A stretch of 64,000 nt of DNA from Macrothele yani (taxonomy: Eukaryota; Arthropoda; Arachnida; Araneae; Macrothelidae): contig CM077022.1 in the NCBI GenBank assembly GCA_039090855.1, positions 69,774,971 to 69,838,970 of the forward strand, written 5' to 3'. The position numbers were made by a program, and so were the translations under genes. This document shows, in pieces, positions 1 through 11,000 of this stretch; positions within the stretch are counted from its first letter, which is position 1, and each line of letters begins with the position of its first letter. Below the pieces are notes generated by a model. That model was not told the DNA's origin. It ran no database searches and was given only the letters and a program-made list of their open reading frames with translations.

Positions 1-84
1 TGTTCATAGGTGTGACACTATCAGAAAAAAAGCAACGAAGGGTTGCGCTTTTGCAGTTAAGCTGTTGCATAGCAGCCATACATA

Positions 85-302
85 TTTTTTTTATTGGGGC
101 GTTTAATGACCACCGTGATCAACTCGATGGGCCATTAGTAGTCGCCAATCCCTGATTTAGGACCACTGATTCCAGGGAAGGGAGAGAGCCAGTGCCGTAA
201 GACTAACACAACATCCATGCTTCCCCAGGATTCGAACCCGGGCCCATTTCGGACGAATGGTCAAGAGCCAGCGCTTAGATCACTGCGCCACCGTGGGCGG
301 CC
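85..302 (-). mobile_element. tRNA-derived SINE, family A
   Basis: Minus-oriented copy. T-run and GTTTAATGACCACCGTGA at left, tRNA-like head (GCGCAGTGATCTAAGCG with B box GGTTCGAATCC) at right. Diverged. Confidence 0.85.
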
Positions 303-1349
303 CCATACGTCATCCCATATAACTGCTGTGTCATGATGCAAATCTCATTATTTTTAAAATGAGGAACAAAAGAAACAAGAGTAACGAATCGAGGGTATGT
401 TTCACGTCACTCCAGTTTAATTGGAATTATTGCGTGTGATAAGGGGAGCGTAATCGTACACCCACATTATCTTAAAACTAAAGTTAGGAGATGAAGGTGT
501 ATTCTGAAGTGGATTTCGTTCTTGTGTGGGGTCGTTTTCCCTGAAGCTCATGTTTTCCTTCCTTCAGCGCCATCCAAAAGTACTATAGTGCTTCGTCTTG
601 TGAGACATGGAATGTTCTCACATCGCACGAACGGTATAAAGTAATTGGAGCAGAACAGCTCGAAATTCTAACCTTAGTCCTGCCGAGTAGTTCTGGGATA
701 AACTGAGTGTAAGATCAACGTATGAGCAGTTGTTCCCACTACATCAGCAAAAGCCAAGGTATATTAAGTAGAAGAATGTGTTGATGAGGGAAGTTTCCGT
801 TCTGACAAAATGTGGACATTATCTTGGCTTCCACATGACGTATATTCTAACTTAACTTTCATTTCTAATTGTCTTTCTGGATATAAATGTTGAGTTCATT
901 CTCCGTCTCAACCGTAACGTTATATTTTCTCACTCAGAGAACGTTATTGTGACAGCAATCTTGTGGTCAAGAGTGAATGAGGTATACGCGTTTAACAAGC
1001 TAAGAACGAAATATATGAAGCTACAGCAGCAGAAGGTGTGATGGAAGGTGTCTTAAGCTGTAAGTGGTCTTTTTCATGCAGTTAGCGTCTGTTAATTTAA
1101 GTGCTGTTATTATATATTTCGTGTAAGAATTTCGTTAATCTACTATTGTGTTTACTAACTCACGCTAATCAGATTAAGTTACTATTACTGTTAAAAGTTA
1201 CTTGAGTGATTATCTAGAAGTTCTTCATTCGCGTAATGCCTATTGAGAGTAATGGCTGAATAAAACACGAATTGTAAGTAACTAATTCTTTGAAGATCTT
1301 TGACTTTTTTATGCCGTAAGCTATTAAGGGTTTCACTTAGAGTGAAGTA
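303..1349. other. No feature recognised
   Basis: AT-rich single-copy-looking DNA. Nothing recognisable on either strand. Confidence 0.6.
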
Positions 1350-1790
1350 GAACAACTTAACGTAGTGTTTCTGAGGTTGAGTAACTGAAGTATTTGAGGG
1401 TTTTTTTTTTTTTGATCGAAGGTTTAACGGCCACGATGAGCAACTCAGTGGGCTATAAGCAGTCGCACGTCCATAATTCAGGGCCACTGGTTCCGGGGAA
1501 GGGAGAGAGAGAGCTTCGTAAGACAAACACAACATCCATGCCTCACCAGGATTCGAACCTGGATCCCTTCCAGACGAATGCTCATAAGCTATCGCTTAGA
1601 CCACTGCGCCACGGGGGCGGCTTTCTGAGGTTGAGTAACTGAGTAGTGTTTCTGAGTTTGAATAACTGAGTGGTGTTTCTGAGGTTACTTAACTTAGTGT
1701 TTCTGAGGTTGAGTAACTGAGTGGTGTTTCTGAGGTAACTTAACTTAGTGTTTCTGAGGTTACTTAGTGTTTCTGAGCTTACAAACGTAT
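1350..1790. repeat. Minisatellite, ~25-30-bp units
   Basis: Units of the type GTTTCTGAGGTTGAGTAACT occur once before (1361-1388) and about six times after the SINE (1622-1785), with varied lengths. Confidence 0.75.
1398..1621 (-). mobile_element. tRNA-derived SINE, family A
   Basis: Copy with T-run at 1401-1413, complete tRNA-like head at 1621, and the body marker ACAAACACAACATCCATGCC. It lies inside the TTTCTGAGGTTGAGTAACTG minisatellite. Confidence 0.88.
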
Positions 1791-2215
1791 TGACACCTTT
1801 TTAAATAAAGAACATTATACCCAGAAAAAAGCCATTTCCCCCAAAAATTAAAGCGCAACTTTCGTTAAAATAGTTACTGAAAATGCATCCTCATAACGCA
1901 ATTTTTCTTATCATTTCTAAAGGTAAACCAGAATATATTCGATTCAAACTTTTTCTTTCGTGTGTTTGTTGATCAGATTTTTGTCACCATGTCTTACAGG
2001 AGTATGTACAGTCATTTGCTAAAGATTAAGACCACTTGTTGGTATTATATTTCTGCCGATTGCGTCAGCTACTGTCTGTATTACTCAACTTCCTGTCGGT
2101 GTTGCATCATGCTACATCGGCAGCTGTCGATAGAGTTGGGGGAAGTGTGCGAGGGTCAGTTTTCTTCTGGTTTTCATGCTGAGAGGTTTTGTATGCATGT
2201 TCTGTATAGCGAAAA

Positions 2216-3747
2216 ATGGTCAAAAAAGTGTCATTAAGTGTTACTCAGAGAGCACAAATAGTGAATTTATATCATGAAGGACACTCCAAACGTGACATAA
2301 GCAAAAAATTGAATGTGAGAAAGACTGCTATTCATAATACGATCATGAAATATCGAGATACAGGTGAATTTAACGACCGAGAGGGAAAAGGACGTCGAAG
2401 GAAAACAACGCCATGTGATGACAATACCATAAGGCAAATAGTAATGCGTTCTCCGAGGAGTTCGTGCAAGAAAATCAAATCAAGGCCTTTCTACATTCTA
2501 AAGGGTTTGATATTAGTATCAGCACTGTTTCTTGACGTCTTAGCAAAGATTTTGGATTAAAGTTTTATAAAATCTGCGCATAAACCTAGAATAACCTCTG
2601 TCTTGAAAAAGAAGTATAACGAAGTAAATTTCTGCGTCATTTTTATCCGCGCCAGGATTCGAACTCGGGTCCCCTCATTCCGGAATAAGTTGCTCTACCA
2701 ATTGAGCTACGCGGACGTTTTATTCTGATTCCTATCTGCTTTTATGTCGTGTGCGTCCTTCTGGCAGGTACGTCACATCTCCTGGTACGTTACATCATCT
2801 CCCCCTTATTTTGTTTTATTTTTTATTTTTTTTTCGAAGTGCTGGAGAAGGGATTCTCTTATTTTTCCTATCTCGCGATGTGGAAATAACATCACACCAT
2901 TGCGAGATTTTGAACGGTCGGGTCATCCGGATAGTTCGGGCGCCATTATAACGAAGTAAATTTCTCCGTCATTTCTGTCCACGCCAGGATTCGAACCCGG
3001 GTCCCCTCATTCCGGAATAAGTTACTCTACCAATTGAGCTACGCGGACGTTTTATTCTGATTCCTATCTGTTTTTATGTCGTGTGCGTCCTTCTGGCAGG
3101 TACGTCACATCTCCTGGTACGTTACAGAAGAGACTCCAGTTCGCAAAGCGTCATCAGTTGTGGACTGCTGAAAATTGCAGCCAAGTTCTTTTTTCCGGTT
3201 AACCAACTGTGCCTCAATTTGTATCACGTGAAGCGCATGTTCGACGATCAAAAGGCAAAAAGTTTGATGAAAAATACACCGTTAGCACCGTGAGACATCC
3301 GCCTAGTCAGATGATATGGGGTGCTATGTCAGCATCCGGTACTGCTTCATTATCCTTTTTGCCAACAGGCACTACCATGATTGGTCTTTTTGTGGAAATG
3401 TTACGTGAGAAGCTGTTAACTCATATGCAAGTGCCCAGATCCCTATGCATGATGGTGCTCCATGCCACAGATCAAAGACGGTAAAGGACTACCTACAGAG
3501 GAAAAACACATATGTGCTTGACTTTCCCGGTAATAGTCCCGACCTTAACCCCATCGAAAATCTGTGGACCATTTTAAAAGATAAGGTAGCAGAAAAACAG
3601 CCAACAAATTCCCAATCTTCGATTGGCGCGATAAAGTACGTGTGGGGCAAAGACACTTCAAGTATCTACTGCATATCCCTCACTGAGAGTATGCCACATC
3701 GTATCCTGTCCGTTACAAAAAACAAAGGTGGTCACGCAAAGTACTGA
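2216..3747 (+). pseudogene. Tc1-like transposase, disrupted
   Basis: The N-terminal part (2216-2460) encodes a paired-like helix-turn-helix DNA-binding domain with GKGRRRKTTP. Frame is lost soon after. Past the LTR insertion, the catalytic region resumes with QMIWGAMSASG and MHDGAPCHRS (second catalytic Asp). It ends with [20 protein letters not shown], where the third catalytic residue is Glu (DDE, D34E spacing). Stops and frame changes lie near 2480-2600, 3170-3210 and 3440. Inactive. Confidence 0.85.
2615..3126 (-). mobile_element. TRIM-like miniature LTR retrotransposon with tRNA-like LTRs, copy A
   Basis: Two 180-bp LTRs (2947-3126 is the 5' LTR and 2615-2794 the 3' LTR in element orientation) flank a 152-bp interior. 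The LTR begins TGTAACG and ends CGTTATA. The interior starts with the primer-binding-site-like TGGCGCCCGAAC and ends in the polypurine tract AAGGGGGAGATGA. GAAG is duplicated at 2611-2614 and 3127-3130. Each LTR holds a 72-nt tRNA-like sequence (2977-3048 and 2645-2716, minus strand) with 7-bp acceptor pairing and A/B-box motifs. The LTRs differ at about six positions. No protein is encoded. Confidence 0.88.
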
Positions 3748-3891
3748 TTTCGGATTTTTTGTATTCTAAAGAATGTAAGTATTCATCTGTGGTGTCATTT
3801 TTTCAAATATCTCTGACTAGTAATTTGTTGCTTGAAATTCTTAATTTTCAATAAATTGACAGGTGGTCTTAAACTTTTGCAAATGACTGTA

Positions 3892-4569
3892 AATGAAATT
3901 TACCAGAAGTGAATGACTATGGTTATACAAGAAATACAAAAAAACACTATTGATTTACTGCATTTGTTTATTAGGTATTATATGATAATAATATAATGAG
4001 TAGATGATCTTTGTATTAATACACTGATTGCCTGCATTCAGTTGGAGTACATCAAAATATGAAAGTCGAAAGGACTAGACATCAACACGATATTCTGTAC
4101 ACATCAGTGACAAGTGGTATTGATGCTGCCAAAAAGAAACTGCATTAACACACTTATAACCTTTATGCTAACATAATGACTGTCTCCGATTGTTTGAGAT
4201 TTTTCTACACGATGTCCGGAAAGACTAGGCATTACATGCACAACACTTACTTTTATGGGAATGCCATTGACGAAAAACACGTAAGATTATATAACGAAGT
4301 TATTCCCAGATTGTTCTAAATCTGGAATTTATTAGCGCTGAGATAATATGTAGGTTATTTAGGGCACTTGCACAGACGTCACATTTAGTTTTCTTTATTA
4401 AAATTTATTTCCAGTTAACACCAAATCTATGAAAGATTCACCCAACTCTAATTTTCGGTTGCAGGCTAAAGATCACTTGATAATAACATACTCTCAAGAC
4501 AGTTTCAACCTGTAGAGTTGAGTTGTCTCAGAATTCAGATAGGAACAGATTCTTTTGTATATTTTGTTT
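3892..4569. other. No feature recognised
   Basis: AT-rich spacer between a Tc1 element and an old SINE. No coding frame or repeat seen. Confidence 0.6.
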
Positions 4570-4745
4570 CGGGATTTAACGACCAACATAAGCAACTCTT
4601 GGGGCTGCAAGCAGTCGGCAAATGGGAAGGAATAGAGCCAGCACTGTCAGGCAAATGCACAACCCATGTCACATCAAGAGCTCGAATCCGGACCCATCTC
4701 TGACGAAAGGTGAGAAGCCAGCATCTCAGAGCACTCGACTAAAGG
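4570..4745 (-). mobile_element. Old tRNA-derived SINE, family A
   Basis: Diverged copy recognisable by ATTTAACGACCAACATAAGC, AGAGCCAGCACTGTCAGGCA and GCTCGAATCCGGACCC. The tRNA 5' end is degraded. Confidence 0.7.
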
Positions 4746-4822
4746 AGGGGCAAAACATATTCCTAAATATATTTGCGACGTCTCGTGTAAGTGCTCTCCT
4801 GCCGTTGCCACAATCGATATCA

Positions 4823-5726
4823 TACAAGGGTCATCTTGAAAGCAAATGCCTCCTCTTTAATATCTTTTGAAATTTTGAAGTGATTTTAATGAAACTGCAC
4901 TGACATGTACTATGATATGTTACCAATGTGGGAACAATTTTATTTCAGAATCGGAGATAAAGATCATGAATGACAGAGAAAAGCAAAGATCCGTAATTGA
5001 ATTCCTGGAAAAAGACGGACGTGAGGCTCCAAAAATCCACAGAAGACTCCTTCCGCTGCCACAATCGATATCAGTAATGTCCAAAGATGGATGAAGAGGT
5101 TTCGAGAGGGAGACAGTTCAGTGTCGGACAAACAACGGAGTGGAAGACCAGCAACTGCAGTGACAGATGCCAACAGTCAGCGAGTGAAAGACCTCATCAC
5201 AGCTAATCGTCGTGTAACCATCTAGGAGTTTAACAATAACACTATGTGCAGACACTGAAGAAGCTAAAGGAAGCTATCAGAAGGAAAAGACGTGACATTC
5301 CACTTCATAGTGTTGTTTTACACCATGATAACGCACGTCCCCACACCTCAATAGAGACTTCACAAGCTATTGCCAAAATTAGGTGGACGGTGATGCCCCA
5401 ACCCCACAACAGTCCTGATTTGGCTCCTTTTTCCTGTTTGCCCCTTTTAAAAACACCCTTCTTGGGGAACGTTTCGACGATGTGACAGACGTTAAACTGG
5501 CTGTGAACTCATTGGTGAAACGACAGCCTCAGGAATTTTTCCAAAATGGATTTTACCAATGGGCTCAAAGATGGCGGAAATGTATAGAAAGTAATGGGCA
5601 ATACTTTGAATAGGCTAGGATTATTAACAATATGCCCAAGTATTTTGCCACCAAGTTTCACATTTTTGCTGCTACAAATAAAAATCTTGTGATGGACGAG
5701 GCATTACTTTCTGGATGACCTTTGTA
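4823..5726 (+). mobile_element. mariner element with internal deletion
   Basis: Terminal inverted repeats are TACAAGGGTCATC at 4823 and the complement of TACAAAGGTCATC ending at 5726, bounded by TA. Between them lies a shortened mariner transposase. The N-terminal part is at 4964-5225 (MNDREKQRSVIEFL, then WMKRFREGDSS). After an apparent internal deletion near 5225-5240, the C-terminal catalytic part follows (LHHDNARPHTS, NSPDLAPF). The first catalytic Asp region is missing and frameshifts are present, so it is non-autonomous. Confidence 0.83.
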
Positions 5727-6054
5727 CATCAGAAAATTTGGAAGTATTTTTTTAGTAAGCAAGCAAGACATCACAGCGATTAAAAAGTTAGCACCCCGCA
5801 GAATACAGAACGATGACATGTTACGTTTTATGCTTTGCCTACAAAATGGCACTTTTCTTAAATGTGTATGATAAATCCAGTAGAGCCTAAATCATACATT
5901 TTCCGGATATACGCTTTTCACTTTTATAAGTAATTTTTCTCGACTCCCGATAATTTACTGTAGTTTCTATCGCTTTTATATTTCGGTTATATACTTTTTG
6001 CGATTATACGTTAAATTGAGAATTTCAGATAATCGATAATACACGGTTCTTTGA

Positions 6055-6270
6055 TTCTTTTTTTATTGGAGGTTTAACGACCACCATGAGCAACTCAGTG
6101 GGCTACAAGCAGTCGCCCGTCCCTAATTTAGGGTCACTGGTTCCAGGGAAAGGAGAGAGCCAGTACGGTAAGACAAACACAACATCCATGCCTCACCGAG
6201 ATTCAAACTAGGACCCTTCTCGGACGAGTGGTCATAAGCCAGAGCTTAGACCACCGCGCCACCGGGGACT
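6055..6270 (-). mobile_element. tRNA-derived SINE, family A
   Basis: Full-length copy with T-run at left and GGTTTAACGACCACCATGAG. The tRNA-like head ends near 6270. The B box is mutated (GATTCAAACTAGG). Confidence 0.87.
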
Positions 6271-6832
6271 TTGTACTATTTAAGTATAGTTGGCTTATAG
6301 TTCCTTATTATTAATTATTTTGAAATTTCATTTATACGTATTCTACATTTGTACGTTTTTTAAGGCCATCTTTGAGAAAAACGTATAACCGAGGCTCCAC
6401 TGTAATGAACTGTGATGCGTATATTTTTTGCCCTAGAGAATAATTAATTTATATAAGAATATGCATAATTACGAAGCTTTGCAGCTTGTTCGGGGTTACA
6501 TACTATAGAAGACAACTCGAGTTGCTCGCGGGATGGCAATAAATGCTTTCATTCTGTGGTAGCTAAGAATACGTTGTCTTCGACTTTATTTCAGAGAAGA
6601 GACACTGGGCACTAGATATCGTTTGCACTATCTACATTTAAAATTCTTTCCAGTTTATTTACTTCAATTATAGGGTAAATTTACCTAATTGTGTGAGAGT
6701 GGAGCTAATTACCACTGAAACCGGTTTCAGTGCATTTCTGCACTGTTTCCTTCAAAACATATTTATGACTTTGGTTTCCTTAACAACGTTTTCAAAGAAA
6801 TTTTAGTTACACGTAACAAGTGAAATCAGAAA

Positions 6833-6919
6833 AAAGTCACCAAGTATACGTTTTACTTGGAACAACTGGATGTTTATCACATCCAGTTGTTCCAAGTAAA
6901 ACGTATACTTGGTGACTTT
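6833..6919. repeat. Perfect 41-bp hairpin
   Basis: Arms 6833-6873 and 6879-6919 are exact complements around a 5-nt loop. AAAGTCACCAAGTATACG opens the left arm. No known element was recognised. Confidence 0.85.
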
Positions 6920-7813
6920 GTTTTCATATATATAATATGGAGCTGATATTCTTCCACATAATTAGGTATAAACATATAATAACACGATTAATATAACTTA
7001 TAATGAAGTAATATTCAACAATGTTTTGCATGGTAACATATTCGTAAATGACTTATCTATTTATAAATACCAAATCGGTGTGAGTATTTATCACTGAAGC
7101 ATACATTCATTTTTGTCTTAATATCACAGAGATGGAACGGTACAACAGTAAAAATCACTTACAGGTGAAAACTAAAACGCTACTGAAAAATGCTTAAATG
7201 GATAAATATAATGAATAAATGAGCAAATACACTATGTACATAATTAAATAATAAACATATGACTGGCTGTCTCCCTGTTGGAAACCGCCATTATCGCATT
7301 TGGCGATTTCAGTCAACATATAACAAAGTAATAACTTATTAAAATTAATAGTGTAACAATATTCCCAAGATGGCTACTCGCAATACAGAAATGTATGGCA
7401 CTTTGAAGAAGAGTATCACATAGTATTTCTCCAAAGTTTTATACACACTGAAACAGGATTGTTGAGAAAAGTTTTTCAGTAGTTGCTTATTTGTTCTGAA
7501 AACCTCCTCTTCTGTCGAATTCTGTTTACAATTGTGAGATTGCATCGAGGCACCGTTGATAGTCATACTGATATCAGATGCAGAGTTCAGAGTTAAAAGA
7601 AATCTTGATCCAATGTTAATGACAGTTGAGCTAGCTTCTGGTCCAAGTCTGCCAGTAATATTGAGTATCAGATAAATGCTGTTGATATTGCTAATGTTGA
7701 TTCATACCATGTCCATTATTTTTGGTTATATTGAATGGAACTTCACCACCAAGGAATTAATATATTGCTCTTCTTGGATATCTTTTAGAGGTGTTTCTTC
7801 AGTCCTCTCTTTT
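6920..7813. other. Downstream flank of the CRAL-TRIO gene
   Basis: AT-rich. Presumably includes the 3' UTR of the minus-strand gene just below 7814; no polyadenylation signal could be fixed. Otherwise nothing. Confidence 0.5.
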
Positions 7814-8014
7814 CTATTGTTGGTTAGAAGTATGTCCTTTGTTCTTGTGGTATCCATAATCGAAGATGCTCGTGATGTATATTTCTCCAAGCTTCATTTG
7901 TTTCGCCCATTCAGTGTTATCTAAAGGTCCCAGACTTCCACCATATTCTTCTGGCAGTGCTTCCGGCGATATATGCTTGCACAAATTCTTCGCATTCTTC
8001 CCATGAAAAATGAA
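7814..8014 (-). CDS. CRAL-TRIO gene, last coding exon (residues 236-301)
   Basis: The acceptor TTTTTCCAG precedes 8014, in phase 0. The exon encodes [20 protein letters not shown] and a 40-residue C-terminal tail, ending at TAG (7814-7816). HG followed about 15 residues later by LPxEYGG is the diagnostic end of the CRAL-TRIO domain. No clear AATAAA was seen in the first few hundred bases downstream. Confidence 0.9.
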   Translation of the reverse strand, partial: FIFHGKNAKNLCKHISPEALPEEYGGSLGPLDNTEWAKQMKLGEIYITSIFDYGYHKNKGHTSNQQ

Positions 8015-11000
8015 CTGGAAAAATAAAGATGAATTATATAGATCGATTTAATACATTACTTTATTTTCATTTTGACTTCCAAGCAGTTCTTATTCTTTGA
8101 TTTTGTAACAGTTTGGTGCTCCATGCTTAAAAATATTTAAGTAGTGCTAAATATAGATGAAACTTAGAAAACATGCAGCACAAATTCTGTTTTAGATACC
8201 TTATTACGGTTGGCACTGAAAATTTAAAAACAGTCAGCTCTAACGAATTAAATACAAAACTACAATATTCAATCCTTTATTCCACTAGGTACATTTCCAA
8301 AGCATAAAAAATGTTTTAAATGTAAAACAATACAGCAAAGTGTGTGTACGGCACACCAAAATGAAAGAGAGAATTAAATATCATTGTCTGTATGATATTT
8401 ATTTACATATTTTAAACTTTGTCACCACAAAATAGAAACATAATGTTACAAAGCTAGTGTTGTGCAAGAGTTATTTTCAGTTTGGCAACTTCAAGGCCTT
8501 CAATATTTGCGTTCCAGTTTTGCTGGCAGTTAATTAATATACTCGACGGGGATCAAAAACACCAAACAGAAGTCATCGCTTTATCCACGTTAAGTAAGTA
8601 GGTCACGGAAAACTTTTCATCGGCCTCCACCGGGAATCGAACCTAGGGTCTTCCAGTTACGCGCCGGACACCTGCATAAAGCAACCTGCCATGTGGTTTG
8701 GCAGTTTATCTCATGTGAGTCTGGAGAATTCTAGGCAGCTATGGTGCATTGGTAGAATGTCCGGCGCGTAACTGGAAGATCCTGGGTTCGATTCCCGGTG
8801 GCGGCAGTTGATAATTTTTCCGTGACTCACTTAATAACGTGGAAAAAGCGATGACTTCTGTTTCGTGTTTGCTGGCAGTATTTAAAATATTTATAAATGC
8901 AACGTACTTTAGCGTTATACTGGCGGTTCTAGTGACTCACCCTCGGACTCTGAAATTCTTTTTCTTAAGGCAAATGCTGAATGTAATTACTCGGACACAT
9001 TTAGCGATTTGCGCTCTAGTTTAGGATATAATCGAGATGAAAGGTGCCGTGACATGCAGCACTGATAAAGAGTCAGTTTACTGCTGTTTGAGACTTCTGG
9101 CAGGTGGAGCAAGGCAAATTATTTAGAATATTGCTATATACAGCTACACTACCTACCAACAAGTAATTGGACACCTGTGATAGCAGAGGAAAACGAAGTA
9201 TATTCACCTTCAATAGTTGGTGGAGCCTCCACGAGCGGCGATTACAGCTGCGACCCTCCGGGGCCTACTTTCAACCAGCCGTTGTACGACGGCTAGCAGT
9301 ATTTTCTTCCACTCGGCTTGGAGAAGACAAGTCAGTTCCTTCACCGATTTCGGACGGTGGGCGCACCCCTTAAGTCGACGCTCTAACTCGTTCTAGAGGT
9401 GCTCGATAGGGTTAAGGTCCGGGCTCTGCGCAGGCCAGTCCATTCGATTAACCCCATTGTCACCATACCAAGCCATGGTGGACCTCGCAACATGACAGGT
9501 GGCATTGTCATCGTCAAAGTAACATGGGTCCACCCCGTAAAACTGCCACAACGTAGGAAGCGCATGGTCATCCAAAATGGTGCAGTAGGTCTCGGCGTTG
9601 AGTCTACCAGGAATTGCGACCAAGGGTCCCGTGCCATACCAGGAGAAACATCCCCATAGCATCATTCCACCGCCGCCGAACTTCACAGTTGGCACAATAC
9701 ATTCCGGCAGGAGGCGTTCTCCAGGCAGAAACCAAACCCAGACCCTGCCATCTGAACGGTAGAGGGTGAACCTCGATTCATCGTTCCAGAGAACCTGTTT
9801 CCACTGTTCAACGGTCCACTGTCGACGTTCTTTGCACCACATTAGCCGAGCAGCGCTATTGGAATTGGTGATCAAAGGCTTGTGGGCGGCAGCACGTCTA
9901 TGATAACCGAGCAGATGGGCTTCCTTACGGATGGTATTCATCGAAAGAACACTCCCGGATGCCTGTTGAAACTCTTCGCGGATGTGGCCCATCGATTTGG
10001 TGCGGTTCTTCCGAATTTCTCTGTCCAGCACCTGTTGGTCTCTAACTCCCAGTTTTGTAGATCTGCCGAGTCAGGACACATTCCGACAGTCACCTCTCAT
10101 ATTCCACTTGCCAATCCCGTAGGCCACTGTCGATTTTGGGTACTTCAACTCGCTGGATATGTAACGTATGGATAGGCCATTTCTGTGATACCCGACGATT
10201 ACACCTTTCTCGAAATCAGAGAGCTCCGAACTGCGTGACATCTTGCATGCGACTGGTTGTGTTGTTGTTTCCCACACGATATTTAACGGCGGCGGCCGTG
10301 ACGTGTATCAGGACCGCAGATATCGTCGATTGCAGGGGTGTCCAATTACTTGTAGGTAGATAGTGTATATTCACCCAGCCAACAGGCGCATTATCTTCTG
10401 AATTGGTTGGGTATGCAAACTTCATTGCTTCAAAAAGTATTTTTTCATCTTCGTTAATTACTTGAATGTAACTTGCGTAGTCTCTGTGTTCCGTACGACA
10501 TGGACTATTTGCTCATCGTAAGAGGACCTGTTGGCGTTTGAAATGATCTGCTATAGACGCATGCAGAGAAAATACTGGGTTGTACGTAGGACTAACGCAT
10601 CAATCTTGAGAGAGCTCGGCGTAGACGCGCACAAGCGATTTCTTCCGACAATCCAGCGACCTTCTTCAGCCACATCATCCGGCGAGACTGTTTAGAAAAA
10701 CTTTGTATTCAGGGGAAAGTCGACGGCAAAGGACCGAAAAAAGTCACCCAGACAGATTCATCGATCAAATGAAGAAGTTGCAGAAATCATGAGAACTGTG
10801 GAGAATAGACAGGAATGGCGAACCTTGATTACCGACAGAATGTGAATTGGGCCAAAGAAGAGAGAGAGAGAGAAGTTTTTATACCTGCACCTGGGAGAAT
10901 ACCATCCGCTAGACAGTTGTTGATATGAGGAAACATGCTGCTTGCTGTCCGAACAGACGCCATACCAATGCGAATGTCATTGCATTAAGACAGAAATCTG

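Larger units (their letters stand above)
2007..3891 (+). mobile_element. Tc1-like DNA transposon split by a TRIM insertion
   Basis: The terminal inverted repeats match: TACAGTCATTTGC at 2007 and its complement ending GACTGTA at 3891, followed inward by AAGACCAC. The TA target duplication is at both ends. Coding sequence runs on the plus strand from the ATG at 2216 (SLSVTQRAQIVNLYHEGHS, a helix-turn-helix), through a DDE domain ending in [12 protein letters not shown], to a stop near 3745. The frame is broken by several indels and by the 516-bp insertion at 2611-3126. Without the LTR element and its 4-bp repeat, the reading ...LEKEETPVRK... is continuous. Confidence 0.88.

Noticed and set aside
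2645..2716. Genuine tRNA genes in the TRIM and SINE sequences
   Set aside because: Acceptor and T arms are good, but the anticodon loop is abnormal and all copies lie within repeated elements with identical flanks, so they are tRNA-derived.
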